From positions 186,001 to 250,000 of the forward strand of contig NZ_NWSX01000008.1 in NCBI RefSeq assembly GCF_002531825.1: a stretch of 64,000 nucleotides of DNA, given 5' to 3'. The translations under genes were made by a program, and so were the position numbers. Within the stretch, counting starts at the first letter, position 1, and every line of letters starts with the position of its first letter. The DNA is from Rhizobium sp. J15. GTDB lineage: Bacteria > Pseudomonadota > Alphaproteobacteria > Rhizobiales > Rhizobiaceae. Below the pieces are notes generated by a model that was not told the origin of the DNA, did not search any database, and saw only the letters and a list, made by a program, of their open reading frames with translations. Below, one piece after another: positions 9,358-18,038 of the stretch.

Positions 9358-11205
9358 ATGAATGCCGTGCAGCCGATCGCCAATGCATTATCCGCGACTG
9401 AAGCCCATCGCAGTGGAGTACGCGGCCTGCTGACGCGGCTGTGGCCGGCCGTCACCGCCTACAGCATCATTCTTGCCGCCGTCATCGTCGTCACCAGGCT
9501 TTCCGGCGCCACCGATTATGTCGGTCCCGACAATGACGATGGCATGCGTCTCGTCGAGGTTCGCGATTTTCTCGCCGGCCAGGGCTGGTTCGATCTGATG
9601 CAATACCGGCTCGGTCTCGGCGGCGGCACGCTGATGCACTGGTCGCGGCTGATCGATCTGCCGATCGCCTCGCTGATCTGGTTCTTCGGCCTGTTTGCGC
9701 CGCGCGAGACGGCCGAGGCGCTGGCGCTCGCCATCTGGCCGGTGTCGCTCATCCTGCCGGCAATGCTTGCCATGGCCGTTGCCGGCCGGCGGATCGGCGG
9801 TGTCGCCGGCATGCATATCAGCCTCGGCATGACCTGCTTCGTGATCTACACCGGCAATCGTTTCGCGCCCGGCGCCATCGACCATCACAATGCGCAGCTG
9901 GCGCTGGTCGCGACGATGACGGCGATGCTGCTGGATCCGCAGCGTCGCGGCTGGAGCTATGCGGTTGCCGGCATCGCCGCGGCTGTCGCCATTGCCATCG
10001 GCGCCGAGACGACGCCCTTCGTCGCCGCCGTCTGCCTGGCCGTTGCCGTGCTCTGGGCATGGGAGGGCCGGGATTTCGCCGTCGCCGCCCAGTCCTTCGG
10101 CCTGGCGCTGGCGATTGCAATCAGCATCCTGTTCTTCGCCACGGTGCCGCCTCGGCTCTATTCCATGGTCACCTGCGACAATCTCTCGCTCGGCTATTAC
10201 AGCCTTGCGGCGATCGGTGGCGGTCTTCTGCTGTTCTGCGCGGTTTTTGCGAGCCGCCTTGCCCGCCCCATGCGCTTTCTGGCGCTGGCCGTCGTCGGCG
10301 CCGGCGTTCTCGGCTCGGCGATCGTGATCGCGCCGCAATGCCTGAGCGATCCGCTGGCTGGCCTCGATCCCATGCTGGTCGAGCTCTGGCTGAGGAATGT
10401 TTCCGAAGCGAAGTCGGTCTTTGCGCTGGCGCGCACCGAGCCCTTCGATGTCGGCGCCTTCTATGCGGCCGGCCTCTTCGGCATCGCCGTCTGCATCTTC
10501 CGCATCGTCCAGCGCGACCGGGCCCAGATCCATCTGATCCTGCTTTTCCTGCTCGCCATCTGCTGGGGCATAGCGCTGGTGCAGGTGCGCGGCTCGCCCT
10601 TCTCCAACCTGCTCGCCATCCTGCCGCTTAGCCTGCTGATCATCGATATCAGGCGCATCTCCAACGGCGACAGCGAGAATGTCGCCGCCGCCTTCGTCTA
10701 TATAATGACGGTGTTTGCGAGCGTACCGGCCGCCTGGGCGGTCGGTGGGGGGCTTCTGTCGATGCAGCTGGGGAACGACGGGCAGAAAAAGGTTGCCGAA
10801 CCGGCCAAGGAGCATTCCTGCAACTCAAGGCAGGCGCTGGCGCCGCTTGCCGGGCTTCCTGCCGGCCTCGTCTCCGCTCCGGCGGAAATGGGTGTTTCCA
10901 TTCTCCGCTTCACGCAGAACCGGGTTCTCGCGGCGCCCTATCATCGCGATCAGGGCGGCATGCTGACGGAGCTGCATATCGGCATGGCTAAACCGCAGGA
11001 GGCGGAATCTTTTCTGAAGGGGGCGGGCGTGACCACGCTCGCTTTCTGCCCTGACGATCCGCAGACGCGCCAGCTCGCCAGATTGAAGCCGGATGGGCTC
11101 TATGCCGAACTCGGCAAGGGCAATATTCCGCCTTATCTCGAGCCCCTCCCGAAACCGGCGGGGGCAGGCGTGCAGTTCTTTCGCTATCGGCCGGCGGCGA
11201 ATTGA
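9358..11205 (+). CDS. Large polytopic membrane protein, putative GT-C-fold glycosyltransferase
   Basis: A 615-residue protein with about 11-12 transmembrane segments and a soluble C-terminal tail. The first periplasmic loop carries DNDDGMRLVEVRDF, a DxD-type acidic motif right after the first membrane segment, then LMHWSRLIDLPIA. A later loop has APGAIDHHNAQL, with acidic/His residues. This layout matches GT-C enzymes (ArnT, PMT, STT3/PglB classes) that use lipid-linked sugars. It is divergent from the GT2/GtrA pair, 160 bases away, and could be the transferase that uses their product. No close family is recognised by eye, so function is inferred from topology and motifs. Confidence 0.65.
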   Translation: MNAVQPIANALSATEAHRSGVRGLLTRLWPAVTAYSIILAAVIVVTRLSGATDYVGPDNDDGMRLVEVRDFLAGQGWFDLMQYRLGLGGGTLMHWSRLIDLPIASLIWFFGLFAPRETAEALALAIWPVSLILPAMLAMAVAGRRIGGVAGMHISLGMTCFVIYTGNRFAPGAIDHHNAQLALVATMTAMLLDPQRRGWSYAVAGIAAAVAIAIGAETTPFVAAVCLAVAVLWAWEGRDFAVAAQSFGLALAIAISILFFATVPPRLYSMVTCDNLSLGYYSLAAIGGGLLLFCAVFASRLARPMRFLALAVVGAGVLGSAIVIAPQCLSDPLAGLDPMLVELWLRNVSEAKSVFALARTEPFDVGAFYAAGLFGIAVCIFRIVQRDRAQIHLILLFLLAICWGIALVQVRGSPFSNLLAILPLSLLIIDIRRISNGDSENVAAAFVYIMTVFASVPAAWAVGGGLLSMQLGNDGQKKVAEPAKEHSCNSRQALAPLAGLPAGLVSAPAEMGVSILRFTQNRVLAAPYHRDQGGMLTELHIGMAKPQEAESFLKGAGVTTLAFCPDDPQTRQLARLKPDGLYAELGKGNIPPYLEPLPKPAGAGVQFFRYRPAAN

Positions 11206-11220
11206 CGCCGGCAGCGGTCT

Positions 11221-11463
11221 TTACTGAAAGACGCGCAGTGCACGAAGACGCGCGCTGGCATAGAGGCCGAGCACGAAAAGGATGAGGCCGCCATTATAGC
11301 CGAGGATGGCATAGAGGAGCGCCAGAAGCGAAACCGGCCCGGGCGAAAATATCGCCGCCAGCGCGAAGGTCATCCCGATCAGCGCGGCGACCAACGCGAT
11401 CACGCCGGCCGAGCGCATTTGCCCGGCGCTGATGCCCAATGCTGCTGCTGTGAGAATAATCAT
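11221..11463 (-). CDS. Small hypothetical inner-membrane protein
   Basis: An 80-residue hydrophobic protein with three probable membrane segments: MIILTAAALGISAG, GVIALVAALIGMTFALAAIF and LLALLYAILGYNGGLILFVLG. It ends with the basic tail ASARLRALRVFQ. The ATG at 11463 follows GGGAAGGTGCTGAA and is preferred over the ATG at 11532, which has no ribosome site and adds a non-hydrophobic leader. It is convergent with the GT-C-like gene (15-base gap). No function can be assigned. Confidence 0.65.
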   Translation of the reverse strand: MIILTAAALGISAGQMRSAGVIALVAALIGMTFALAAIFSPGPVSLLALLYAILGYNGGLILFVLGLYASARLRALRVFQ

Positions 11464-11770
11464 TTCAGCACCTTCCCAGAGAGAACGAGGGGAAGCATAG
11501 GAAGCGCCAACTAACAAAGATTTACCGGCCAAGTTCGCCGAAAAGCCTTTGCTTTGCGGTGGTTAGCAATCCCTTTCGGGTAAAACGCAAAGTCTAACGA
11601 TGCGTTCCGCGAGGAAACTAATTTTTCCCGATTTTGTTGTTCTCGGCGAAACTGCAACAATGACATGTATGGAATACTCGGTCTGACGGCAGCATCCAAC
11701 AGCCGGGAAAACAGGTCTCGGCCGGCATCGCGACCTTCCCGTTTCCCGCGGATGGTCATAGAAAGAAGGC
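11464..11770. other. Divergent intergenic region upstream of xseA
   Basis: This 307-base gap separates the small membrane protein from xseA and must hold both promoters. It is more AT-rich in its middle (around 11590-11660) than the flanking genes. I see no repeat, RNA gene or convincing small ORF in it. Confidence 0.5.
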
Positions 11771-13351
11771 ATGAGCAACGTCTTCGACAGCGATTCGCCG
11801 ACCAACCTTGCCGAATATTCGGTTTCGGAGCTTTCCGGCTCGATCAAGCGCACCGTCGAAACGGCTTTCGACCAGGTGCGCGTGCGCGGCGAAATATCAG
11901 GTTATCGCGGTCCGCACTCTTCGGGCCATGCCTATTTCTCCTTGAAGGATGACCGCGCCCGCATCGATGCCGTCATCTGGAAGGGCACCTTCTCACGCCT
12001 GAAGTTCCGTCCGGAAGAGGGCATGGAAGTCATCGCCACCGGCAAGGTCACCACCTTCCCGGGCTCCTCGAAATACCAGATCGTCATCGAGACGCTGGAG
12101 CCCGCCGGCGCCGGCGCGCTGATGGCGCTGATCGAGGAGCGCAAGCGCAGGCTTGGCGCCGAAGGCCTGTTCGATGCCGCCCGCAAGAAGCGGCTGCCCT
12201 TCATGCCCAAGGTGATCGGCGTCGTCACCTCGCCGACCGGCGCCGTGATCCGCGATATCCTGCACCGCATCTCCGATCGTTTCCCCGTGCATGTCCTCGT
12301 CTGGCCGGTCAAGGTCCAGGGGGAGGGGTCCGGCGAGGAGGTGGCGAACGCAATCCGCGGCTTCAATGCGCTGGAGCCGGGTGGCGCGATTGCCCGTCCC
12401 GACGTGCTGATCGTCGCACGCGGCGGCGGCAGCCTGGAAGATCTCTGGAGTTTCAACGACGAAATCGTCGTGCGCGCCGCGGCCGAAAGCCGGATACCGC
12501 TGATCTCGGCCGTCGGTCACGAGACCGACTGGACGCTGATCGATTATGCCGCCGATGTCCGCGCCCCGACGCCGACCGGTGCCGCCGAAATGGCCGTGCC
12601 CGTCAAGGCGGAGTTGGAGGCGCAGGCCGCCGCTCTTGCCGCGCGCCTGCAGGGCTGCATGAACCGGCAGATGGATCAGCGCCGCCAGTCCGTCCGCGCC
12701 CTGATGCGGGCACTGCCGTCGCTCGATCAGCTTCTCGCTTTGCCGCGGCGCCGCTTCGACGAGGCAGCCGCCGGCCTCGGCCGCGGGCTGGAACTCAACA
12801 CCATCAACAAGCGCCGCGGCTTCGAGCGTGTCGCCTCGCATCTGCGCCCTGATGTGCTCTCCAACCGCATCGCCGAGCGCCGCCAGCTTCTGAACGAGCG
12901 CATGGCGCGGGCCGAACGCACCGTCGAACGCCTGCTCGACCGTTCGAAGTCCCGCATCGACCGCGCCGAGGCCATCCTCGCATCGCTGCCCACCCGGCTG
13001 AAGACGCAGACCGATCGCGGCCGCGAACGTCTCGGCAATCTCACGCGCCATGCCGATACGGCGATCCGCCACCAGCTGACGCGCGCCCGCGCCGAGCTTT
13101 CCGCGCAGGACCGCGTGCTCCAGTCGCTCTCCTATAAGAATGTGCTGAAGCGCGGTTACGCCGTCATTCGCGATGAAGATGACAGGCCGGTCTCGCAGGC
13201 CGCAGCTCTCTCCGCCGGCATCGGCATCGCCATCGAATTCGCCGATGGCCGCGTCGGCGCGATGACGACGGAAGGCGGCACTCCACCTGTCGGCGCCAAG
13301 AAACGCAGTGCAAAACCTGCGGATCCAACGAAACAGGGAAGCCTGTTCTGA
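11771..13351 (+). CDS. xseA: Exodeoxyribonuclease VII large subunit
   Basis: A 526-residue cytoplasmic nuclease subunit that degrades single-stranded DNA with XseB. The N-terminal OB-fold region contains [20 protein letters not shown]. The catalytic domain holds [24 protein letters not shown], the [11 protein letters not shown] motif and [14 protein letters not shown], all diagnostic. A long coiled-coil region follows (residues about 275-450, rich in Arg/Glu/Leu), and the C-terminus ends in the usual [15 protein letters not shown] segment followed by a basic tail. It is longer than the E. coli protein (about 456) because of the extended coiled coil and tail. xseB is not adjacent. The next gene starts two bases after the stop. 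Confidence 0.97.
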   Translation: MSNVFDSDSPTNLAEYSVSELSGSIKRTVETAFDQVRVRGEISGYRGPHSSGHAYFSLKDDRARIDAVIWKGTFSRLKFRPEEGMEVIATGKVTTFPGSSKYQIVIETLEPAGAGALMALIEERKRRLGAEGLFDAARKKRLPFMPKVIGVVTSPTGAVIRDILHRISDRFPVHVLVWPVKVQGEGSGEEVANAIRGFNALEPGGAIARPDVLIVARGGGSLEDLWSFNDEIVVRAAAESRIPLISAVGHETDWTLIDYAADVRAPTPTGAAEMAVPVKAELEAQAAALAARLQGCMNRQMDQRRQSVRALMRALPSLDQLLALPRRRFDEAAAGLGRGLELNTINKRRGFERVASHLRPDVLSNRIAERRQLLNERMARAERTVERLLDRSKSRIDRAEAILASLPTRLKTQTDRGRERLGNLTRHADTAIRHQLTRARAELSAQDRVLQSLSYKNVLKRGYAVIRDEDDRPVSQAAALSAGIGIAIEFADGRVGAMTTEGGTPPVGAKKRSAKPADPTKQGSLF

Positions 13352-13353
13352 CA

Positions 13354-13944
13354 ATGCGGATCCTGCTGGTGCTTGCCCATCCGCTGCCGGACAGTTTTGC
13401 CGCCTCGGTGGCGCGCACCGCTCGCGAAGCCTTGGAAGCCTCCGGCCATGTCGTCGACCTGCTCGATCTCTATGCCGAGGATTTCGATCCGCGCCTGTCC
13501 GAGGCGGAACGCCGCGCTTATTTCGACGTGCCTTATGATACTTCGGCCGTCGCCGATGCCGTAGCCCGGCTGCGGTCGGCCGACGGGCTCGTCCTTGTCT
13601 TTCCGCAATGGTGGTTCAATTTTCCGGCTATCCTGAAAGGGTTCTTCGATCGCGTCTTCGCGCCCGGCGTGGCCTTCACCCACGATGCCGCCGGCGGCCG
13701 CATCGTGCCTCAGCTTACCAATATCAGGCTGCTCTATGCGCTGACGACGACGGGCTCGCCCTGGTGGCTGGTGCATCTCTACATGGGCAATCCCGTTCGC
13801 CGCCTGCTGAAGCGCGGCATCGCCAATTTCTGCTCGAAGAAGCTCGTCTTCCGCATGCTGAGCCTGCACGACATGGACCGGGCGACGGAGGCCAGGCGCA
13901 AGGCGCATCTGGAGCGTGTCCGCAAGGCGCTTGCCGCCGTCTGA
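13354..13944 (+). CDS. NAD(P)H-dependent flavodoxin-fold oxidoreductase
   Basis: A 196-residue flavodoxin_2 protein of the quinone reductase/KefF/MdaB class. MRILLVLAHPLPDSFAAS provides the FMN phosphate-binding loop, VFPQWWFNFPAILKGFFDRVF (split here across residues 84-104) the flavin/substrate loop, and LLYALTTTGSP the third flavin strand. The likely role is two-electron reduction of quinones. It follows xseA by two bases and is probably translated from the same message. It is convergent with the MarR gene, whose stop abuts its own with no spacer. Confidence 0.9.
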   Translation: MRILLVLAHPLPDSFAASVARTAREALEASGHVVDLLDLYAEDFDPRLSEAERRAYFDVPYDTSAVADAVARLRSADGLVLVFPQWWFNFPAILKGFFDRVFAPGVAFTHDAAGGRIVPQLTNIRLLYALTTTGSPWWLVHLYMGNPVRRLLKRGIANFCSKKLVFRMLSLHDMDRATEARRKAHLERVRKALAAV

Positions 13945-14442
13945 TTATTCGAAATCCGACAGGAATTTCTTCAGCAGCCGGTCGAACTCGGCCTTGTCCT
14001 CGGCTGTCAGATTGCGCGTCAAGCGCTGCTGGTTGGCGACATGGGCGCCGACCGCCTCTTCGACGGTCGCGAGGCCCTTTTCGGTCAGCGCGATCAGCAC
14101 GCTGCGCCTGTCTTCCGGATTGAGGATGCGCTCGACGAGGCCGGCTTTCTCCAGCTGGTCGATCCGGTTGGTCATCGTGCCGGAGCTGACCATCGTCATC
14201 TCCAGAAGTTCGCCCGGCGAGAGCCGGTGCGGCGCGCCGGAGCGGCGAAGCGTGGCCAGCACGTCGAAGGCCGAGGTGGAAAGCCCGTGCTTCATGAGCG
14301 CGGTTTCCACTTCGCGGCCGAGATGGGTGCCGAGACGCTTCAGCCGCCCGAGGATGCCCATCGGTTCGACGTCGAGGTCCGGCCGCTCGCGCCGCCACTG
14401 CGCCAGGATCCTGTCGACGTGATCTTGCTTCCCTTCACTCAT
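13945..14442 (-). CDS. MarR-family transcriptional regulator
   Basis: A 165-residue winged-helix regulator. LSTSAFDVLATLRRSG, LSPGELLEMTMVSSGTMTNRID (recognition region) and the wing GLVERILNPEDRRSVLIALTEKG are textbook MarR. It is divergent from an EamA exporter with 81 bases between start codons, and this gap contains a perfect 18-base palindrome plus a second half-matching copy. The family logic is repression of itself and the exporter, relieved by a ligand. No clear Shine-Dalgarno precedes the ATG. Confidence 0.93.
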   Translation of the reverse strand: MSEGKQDHVDRILAQWRRERPDLDVEPMGILGRLKRLGTHLGREVETALMKHGLSTSAFDVLATLRRSGAPHRLSPGELLEMTMVSSGTMTNRIDQLEKAGLVERILNPEDRRSVLIALTEKGLATVEEAVGAHVANQQRLTRNLTAEDKAEFDRLLKKFLSDFE

Positions 14443-14462
14443 GTCACATCGATAACAGGCGA

Positions 14463-14480
14463 TATCTTGACGTCAAGATA
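14463..14480. promoter_or_regulatory. Perfect palindromic operator candidate (MarR/EamA)
   Basis: TATCTTGACGTCAAGATA is an exact 18-base inverted repeat, 21 bases upstream of the MarR ATG. Size and symmetry fit a MarR dimer site. Confidence 0.8.
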
Positions 14481-14499
14481 AATTGCGCTATGTTGAATT

Positions 14500-14517
14500 T
14501 ATCTTGACGTAGAGATT
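14500..14517. promoter_or_regulatory. Second, imperfect operator candidate (MarR/EamA)
   Basis: TATCTTGACGTAGAGATT repeats the first 11 bases of the palindrome at 14463 and keeps a weak right half. It ends 6 bases before the EamA ATG, so binding would block that gene directly. The two sites are 37 bases apart. Confidence 0.7.
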
Positions 14518-14523
14518 CTTGAT

Positions 14524-15435
14524 ATGAAGACAAACTCGCGATATCTGGCCGATGTGCTGATCACCGCCGTCGCTCCGGCCATCTGGGGCAGCACCTATTT
14601 CGTCACGACATCCTTATTGCCGCATGGCTATCCGCTGACCGTTGCGATGCTGCGCGCCCTGCCGGCGGGCCTGCTTCTGCTGCTCATCGTCCGCAAGCTG
14701 CCGACCGGTGTCTGGTGGGGCCGGGCCTTCATTCTCGGCGCGCTCAACTTTTCATTCTTCTGGGCGATGCTCTTCGTTTCGGCCTATCGGCTGCCGGGCG
14801 GTGTGGCGGCCACCGTCGGCGCCGTGCAGCCGCTGATTGTCATCGCCTTGTCGCGCCTTTTCCTCGGCAAACCGATCCGTTTTCTCGCCGTCGTCGCCGG
14901 CCTGATCGGCATGTCAGGGGTGGCGCTGCTGGTGCTGACGCCGAATGCGGCACTCGATCCAGTCGGCATCGCCGCCGGTCTTGCCGGCGCGGTGTCGATG
15001 GCCTTCGGCACGGTGCTGAGCCGCCATTGGCAGCCGCCCGTTTCCAGCCTGACCTTCACGTCATGGCAGTTGACCGCCGGCGGCATCCTGCTCGTGCCCG
15101 TCGCCTTGCTGCTGGAGCCGGCGCTTCCCATGCCGACGACAGAAAATATTCTCGGCATTGCCTATCTCGGCCTGATCGGTGCGGCCTTCACCTATCTGCT
15201 CTGGTTCCGCGGCCTGTCGCGCATCGAACCCTCGGCGGCCGCATCGCTCGGCTTTCTCAGCCCCGTCGTTGCAACCCTGCTCGGCTGGCTGGCGCTCGGC
15301 GAGAGCCTGACGCCGGCGCAAATCGCCGGCTTCGCCATGGTGCTCGCCAGCGTCTGGCTCAGTCAGCGGACGATGATGCCGGTCAGGCCCACTCGCCCTG
15401 GCGCATCACCGCAACCCGCGATCCGTCAGGCTTGA
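14524..15435 (+). CDS. EamA-family (DMT) transporter
   Basis: A 303-residue drug/metabolite transporter with ten predicted transmembrane helices in two EamA repeats. The first repeat starts near AVAPAIWGSTYFV and the second near VGIAAGLAGAVSMAFGTVL. The proton-coupled family exports amino acids, purines and toxic metabolites. It is divergent from a MarR gene and has a MarR-type operator just upstream of its ATG, pointing to ligand-induced efflux. Its last 53 bases overlap the convergent aminopeptidase gene. Substrate unknown. Confidence 0.92.
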   Translation: MKTNSRYLADVLITAVAPAIWGSTYFVTTSLLPHGYPLTVAMLRALPAGLLLLLIVRKLPTGVWWGRAFILGALNFSFFWAMLFVSAYRLPGGVAATVGAVQPLIVIALSRLFLGKPIRFLAVVAGLIGMSGVALLVLTPNAALDPVGIAAGLAGAVSMAFGTVLSRHWQPPVSSLTFTSWQLTAGGILLVPVALLLEPALPMPTTENILGIAYLGLIGAAFTYLLWFRGLSRIEPSAAASLGFLSPVVATLLGWLALGESLTPAQIAGFAMVLASVWLSQRTMMPVRPTRPGASPQPAIRQA

Positions 15436-16636
15436 CGCCGTCGATATCGACCTTGTCGGAGCCGATCATCCAGTCGATATGGATGAGGCTGGAATTGCCG
15501 CCCTGCGCCTTGATTTGTTCCTGGCTCAAGGTCGCGCCATCGAGGAAGCATTTGGAATAGCACTGGCCGAGCGCGATGTGGCAGGAGGCGTTTTCGTCGA
15601 ACAGCGTGTTGTAGAACAGGATGCCGCTCGCCGAGATCGGGGAGGAATGCGGCACGAGCGCCACTTCGCCGAGCCGGCGCGCGCCTTCGTCGGTATCGAG
15701 CACCTTGTTCAGCACCTCTTCGCCGCGCGACGCCTTGGCCTCGACGATGCGCCCGCCTTCGAAGCGCACCTGGATGTTGTCGATCAGCGTGCCCTGATGC
15801 GACAGCGGCTTGGTGCTGGAAACATGACCTTCGACGCGCAGCGCATGCGGCGTCGTGAACACCTCTTCGGTCGGGATATTCGGATTGCAGGTGATGCCGT
15901 TCTTGGCTGTGGAAGCGCCGCCATGCCACTCGTGACCATCGGCGAGACCGACGGTCAGGTCCGTGCCCGGTCCCGTGAAATGCAGCGAGGCGAAGCGCTC
16001 GCCGTTCAGCCAGGCGGAGCGTTTGGCAAGGTTGGCATTGTGCTCGGCCCAGGCGGCGACGGGGTCGCTGACATCGACGCGCGAGGCGGCAAAGATCGCC
16101 TTGGCGAGCTTGGCGATCGCGATCGGTTCAGGATCGTCGGGGAAGACCACCTTGGCCCAGGAAGGGTTGGGATAGGAGACGATGTTCCAGTTGATGTCGA
16201 AATTCGAGATCTTTTCCAGCGCCGGCTTATAGGCGGTGGAGGTGGCGCGATTGGCGCGGCCGACCTTGCCGGCATCCTGCTCGGACAGCAGCATCGGATT
16301 GTCGCCGGCGATTGCAAGACGGGCCGCCCCGTTGGCATAGGCCTTGGCCATGCCCTCGTAGAGCCAGCCCGAAGCGCGGTCGAAACTTTCGTCGCTGCCG
16401 TACTGATAGCGCGCCAGCGTCGTTTCCTCGTCGGAATAGAAGGCGCTCACCAGCCCTGCGCCGGCCCGATAGGCCTCTCTGGTGATCAGGCGGACGAGCG
16501 GCAGCGCCACCACGGGCGCGGTGATCACCAGATCCTGGCCTTTCTGCAGCTGAAGGCCGACCTTGACGGCGACCTCGGCAAGCTTTTCCAGCTTGGCGGG
16601 ATCAACGGTGTTCTGGGTCTGGGACATGAAATTCAT
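15383..16636 (-). CDS. Aminopeptidase, M29 (AmpS/thermophilic metallopeptidase) family
   Basis: A 417-residue cytoplasmic metallopeptidase that removes N-terminal residues. Family features include LVITAPVVALPLVRLITREAY (first part near residues 35-50), IPTEEVFTTPHALRVEG with the metal-ligand Glu residues, and C-terminal HIALGQCYSKC and SLIHIDWMIGSDKVDIDG with His/Asp ligands. The ATG at 16636 is preferred to 16714 because GAGGCAGG lies before it and the extra 26 residues match nothing. It overlaps the EamA gene tail to tail by 53 bases, a long but in-frame overlap since both C-termini are complete. Confidence 0.92.
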   Translation of the reverse strand: MNFMSQTQNTVDPAKLEKLAEVAVKVGLQLQKGQDLVITAPVVALPLVRLITREAYRAGAGLVSAFYSDEETTLARYQYGSDESFDRASGWLYEGMAKAYANGAARLAIAGDNPMLLSEQDAGKVGRANRATSTAYKPALEKISNFDINWNIVSYPNPSWAKVVFPDDPEPIAIAKLAKAIFAASRVDVSDPVAAWAEHNANLAKRSAWLNGERFASLHFTGPGTDLTVGLADGHEWHGGASTAKNGITCNPNIPTEEVFTTPHALRVEGHVSSTKPLSHQGTLIDNIQVRFEGGRIVEAKASRGEEVLNKVLDTDEGARRLGEVALVPHSSPISASGILFYNTLFDENASCHIALGQCYSKCFLDGATLSQEQIKAQGGNSSLIHIDWMIGSDKVDIDGVKPDGSRVAVMRQGEWA

Positions 16637-16759
16637 GGTGCAACCTGCCTCTTGTCGACGGTGGGAGGCTGGAAGACTTAGACCCGTTTGCGGCGAAATT
16701 GAAGCGTGCCGCATCCGAATTGACAGCGGCCGGATGCCTGTCCGGCCGCTTGGCGCGCC

Positions 16760-17443
16760 TCAAGCGGCAGCGGGCAGCCTGAGCAGGATCGAGTTATGTT
16801 TCTCCAGGAACTCCGTAAGCCGCTGCGGATAGTCCTCGCCAACCGCTGCCCGAACGCTTGCCCGCGCCGACAGCGCCGTGCGCCAGCGCTTGACCCGATC
16901 GAGCCCGTCGAAGATGCCGCTGTCGCCGAGCGTATCGAAAAGATCGAAATAGCGGAAAACCGGCGCGAAGACGGCGTCGACGAGGCTGAAGCTGCCGCCG
17001 GCGAAATAGGGTCCGTCCGCCAGCGCGGCCTCGATCGTTGCGAATTTGGCGGCGAGCGCCTTGCGCTTGGCTTTCAGCTGCGCCGCATCCTGTGCCGTTT
17101 CATAGCCCCAGAGATCGGAGAGCACGGACGAGCCGAATTCCATCCAGCCGCGGTGGTGGGCGCGAGTCAAAGGGTCCGCCGGATGCAGGGCGGCGCCTGC
17201 CTGCGTTTCCTCCAGATATTCGCAGATGACGCTGCTTTCGAACAGCACGGCCTCGCTGCCGTCTTCCTCCTCGATCCTGAGCAGCGGCACTTTGCCGAGC
17301 GGCGAGATCTTCAGGAACCAGTCGGGTTTGTCGGCGAGATCGATGTTGATGCGTTCGAAGGGCACGCCCTTTTCGAGAAGCGTTATCGCGGCACGCTGCA
17401 CATAGGGGCAGAGGTGATGGCTGATGAGGGTAAGCCTGCTCAT
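16760..17443 (-). CDS. Glutathione S-transferase family protein
   Basis: A 227-residue GST. The N-terminal thioredoxin-like domain has LISHHLCPYVQRAAI (Cys in the CPYV position), INIDLADKPDWF and the cis-Pro motif GKVPLL, followed by SSVICEYLEE for glutathione gamma-Glu binding. The C-terminal helical domain is complete. It resembles the Omega/SspA-like Cys-type group, suited to thiol transfer or dehalogenation rather than classical conjugation. It is divergent from a MarR regulator whose gap contains two TTGCAT-type operator candidates, so regulated expression is likely. Confidence 0.9.
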   Translation of the reverse strand: MSRLTLISHHLCPYVQRAAITLLEKGVPFERINIDLADKPDWFLKISPLGKVPLLRIEEEDGSEAVLFESSVICEYLEETQAGAALHPADPLTRAHHRGWMEFGSSVLSDLWGYETAQDAAQLKAKRKALAAKFATIEAALADGPYFAGGSFSLVDAVFAPVFRYFDLFDTLGDSGIFDGLDRVKRWRTALSARASVRAAVGEDYPQRLTEFLEKHNSILLRLPAAA

Positions 17444-17487
17444 GAAAAATCTCCTGGCGGTTTGCGGAAGGGATCGGCTGTCTCAAA

Positions 17488-17507
17488 TTGCATGCATATG
17501 CATCTAA
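17488..17507. promoter_or_regulatory. Palindromic operator candidate in the GST/MarR gap
   Basis: TTGCATGCATATGCATCTAA contains the exact 12-base palindrome ATGCATATGCAT (17492-17503). It lies 45 bases upstream of the GST start. Confidence 0.6.
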
Positions 17508-17534
17508 TATCGCTTGCGGCGAAATTCAAGATAG

Positions 17535-17546
17535 ATGTAATTGCAT
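17535..17546. promoter_or_regulatory. Second operator candidate, directly before the MarR start
   Basis: ATGTAATTGCAT is a near-palindrome sharing the TTGCAT half with the site at 17488. It ends 2 bases before the ATG at 17549, the position for autorepression. Confidence 0.5.
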
Positions 17547-17548
17547 TT

Positions 17549-17992
17549 ATGTCCGAGAAAATGCCCAAACCCAGCGAAGCCGTCATTTCAGCCTGGACGC
17601 ATGTCATGCGCGCCCGCGAGCGCCTGCTCGGCGCGATCGAGGCCGATCTGAAGGCGGCCGGCATGCCGCCGCTTGCCTGGTACGACGTGCTGTGGGAACT
17701 GGCGCGTTCGCAATCCGGCCGGCTGCGTCCCTATGAGATCGAGGAGCGGACATTGCTGACGCAGTATAATCTTTCCCGCCTGCTCGATCGGCTGGAAAGA
17801 GAGGGCCTGGTCCGGCGCGAGATCTTCGCCGAAGATGGACGCGGCCGCTGGATCGTCATCACCGAAGCCGGGCGTCAGCTGCGCGAGCGCATGTGGGTGG
17901 TCTACGGCAGATCGATCGAGACCCATATCGGCGGCAAGCTTGCCGAAAGCGAGGCGAGGTCGATCGCCGGCCTGCTCGACCGCTTTCTGTAG
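17549..17992 (+). CDS. MarR-family transcriptional regulator
   Basis: A 147-residue regulator. ISAWTHVMRARERLL is the dimerisation helix, and the winged-helix contains PLAWYDVLWELARSQ, LLTQYNLSRLLDRLEREGL (recognition helix) and the wing RREIFAEDGRGRWIVITEAG. The frame is open far upstream, but the ATG at 17549 gives a normal MarR N-terminus. An in-frame ATG at 17495 would put the operator inside the gene. No Shine-Dalgarno is present. It is divergent from the GST gene, which is the probable target along with itself. Confidence 0.9.
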   Translation: MSEKMPKPSEAVISAWTHVMRARERLLGAIEADLKAAGMPPLAWYDVLWELARSQSGRLRPYEIEERTLLTQYNLSRLLDRLEREGLVRREIFAEDGRGRWIVITEAGRQLRERMWVVYGRSIETHIGGKLAESEARSIAGLLDRFL

Positions 17993-18038
17993 TGCCTGTC
18001 ATCGGGAAATATGTGGCGGGTTCGGCATCATGCTCCGG

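Noticed and set aside
11993..13354. A 453-codon minus-strand frame opposite xseA
   Set aside because: Shadow of a high-GC gene; xseA motifs fill the plus strand completely.
15383..15435. 53-base overlap of EamA and aminopeptidase as a sign of misannotation
   Set aside because: Both C-termini are complete and family-like, so a true convergent overlap is more likely.
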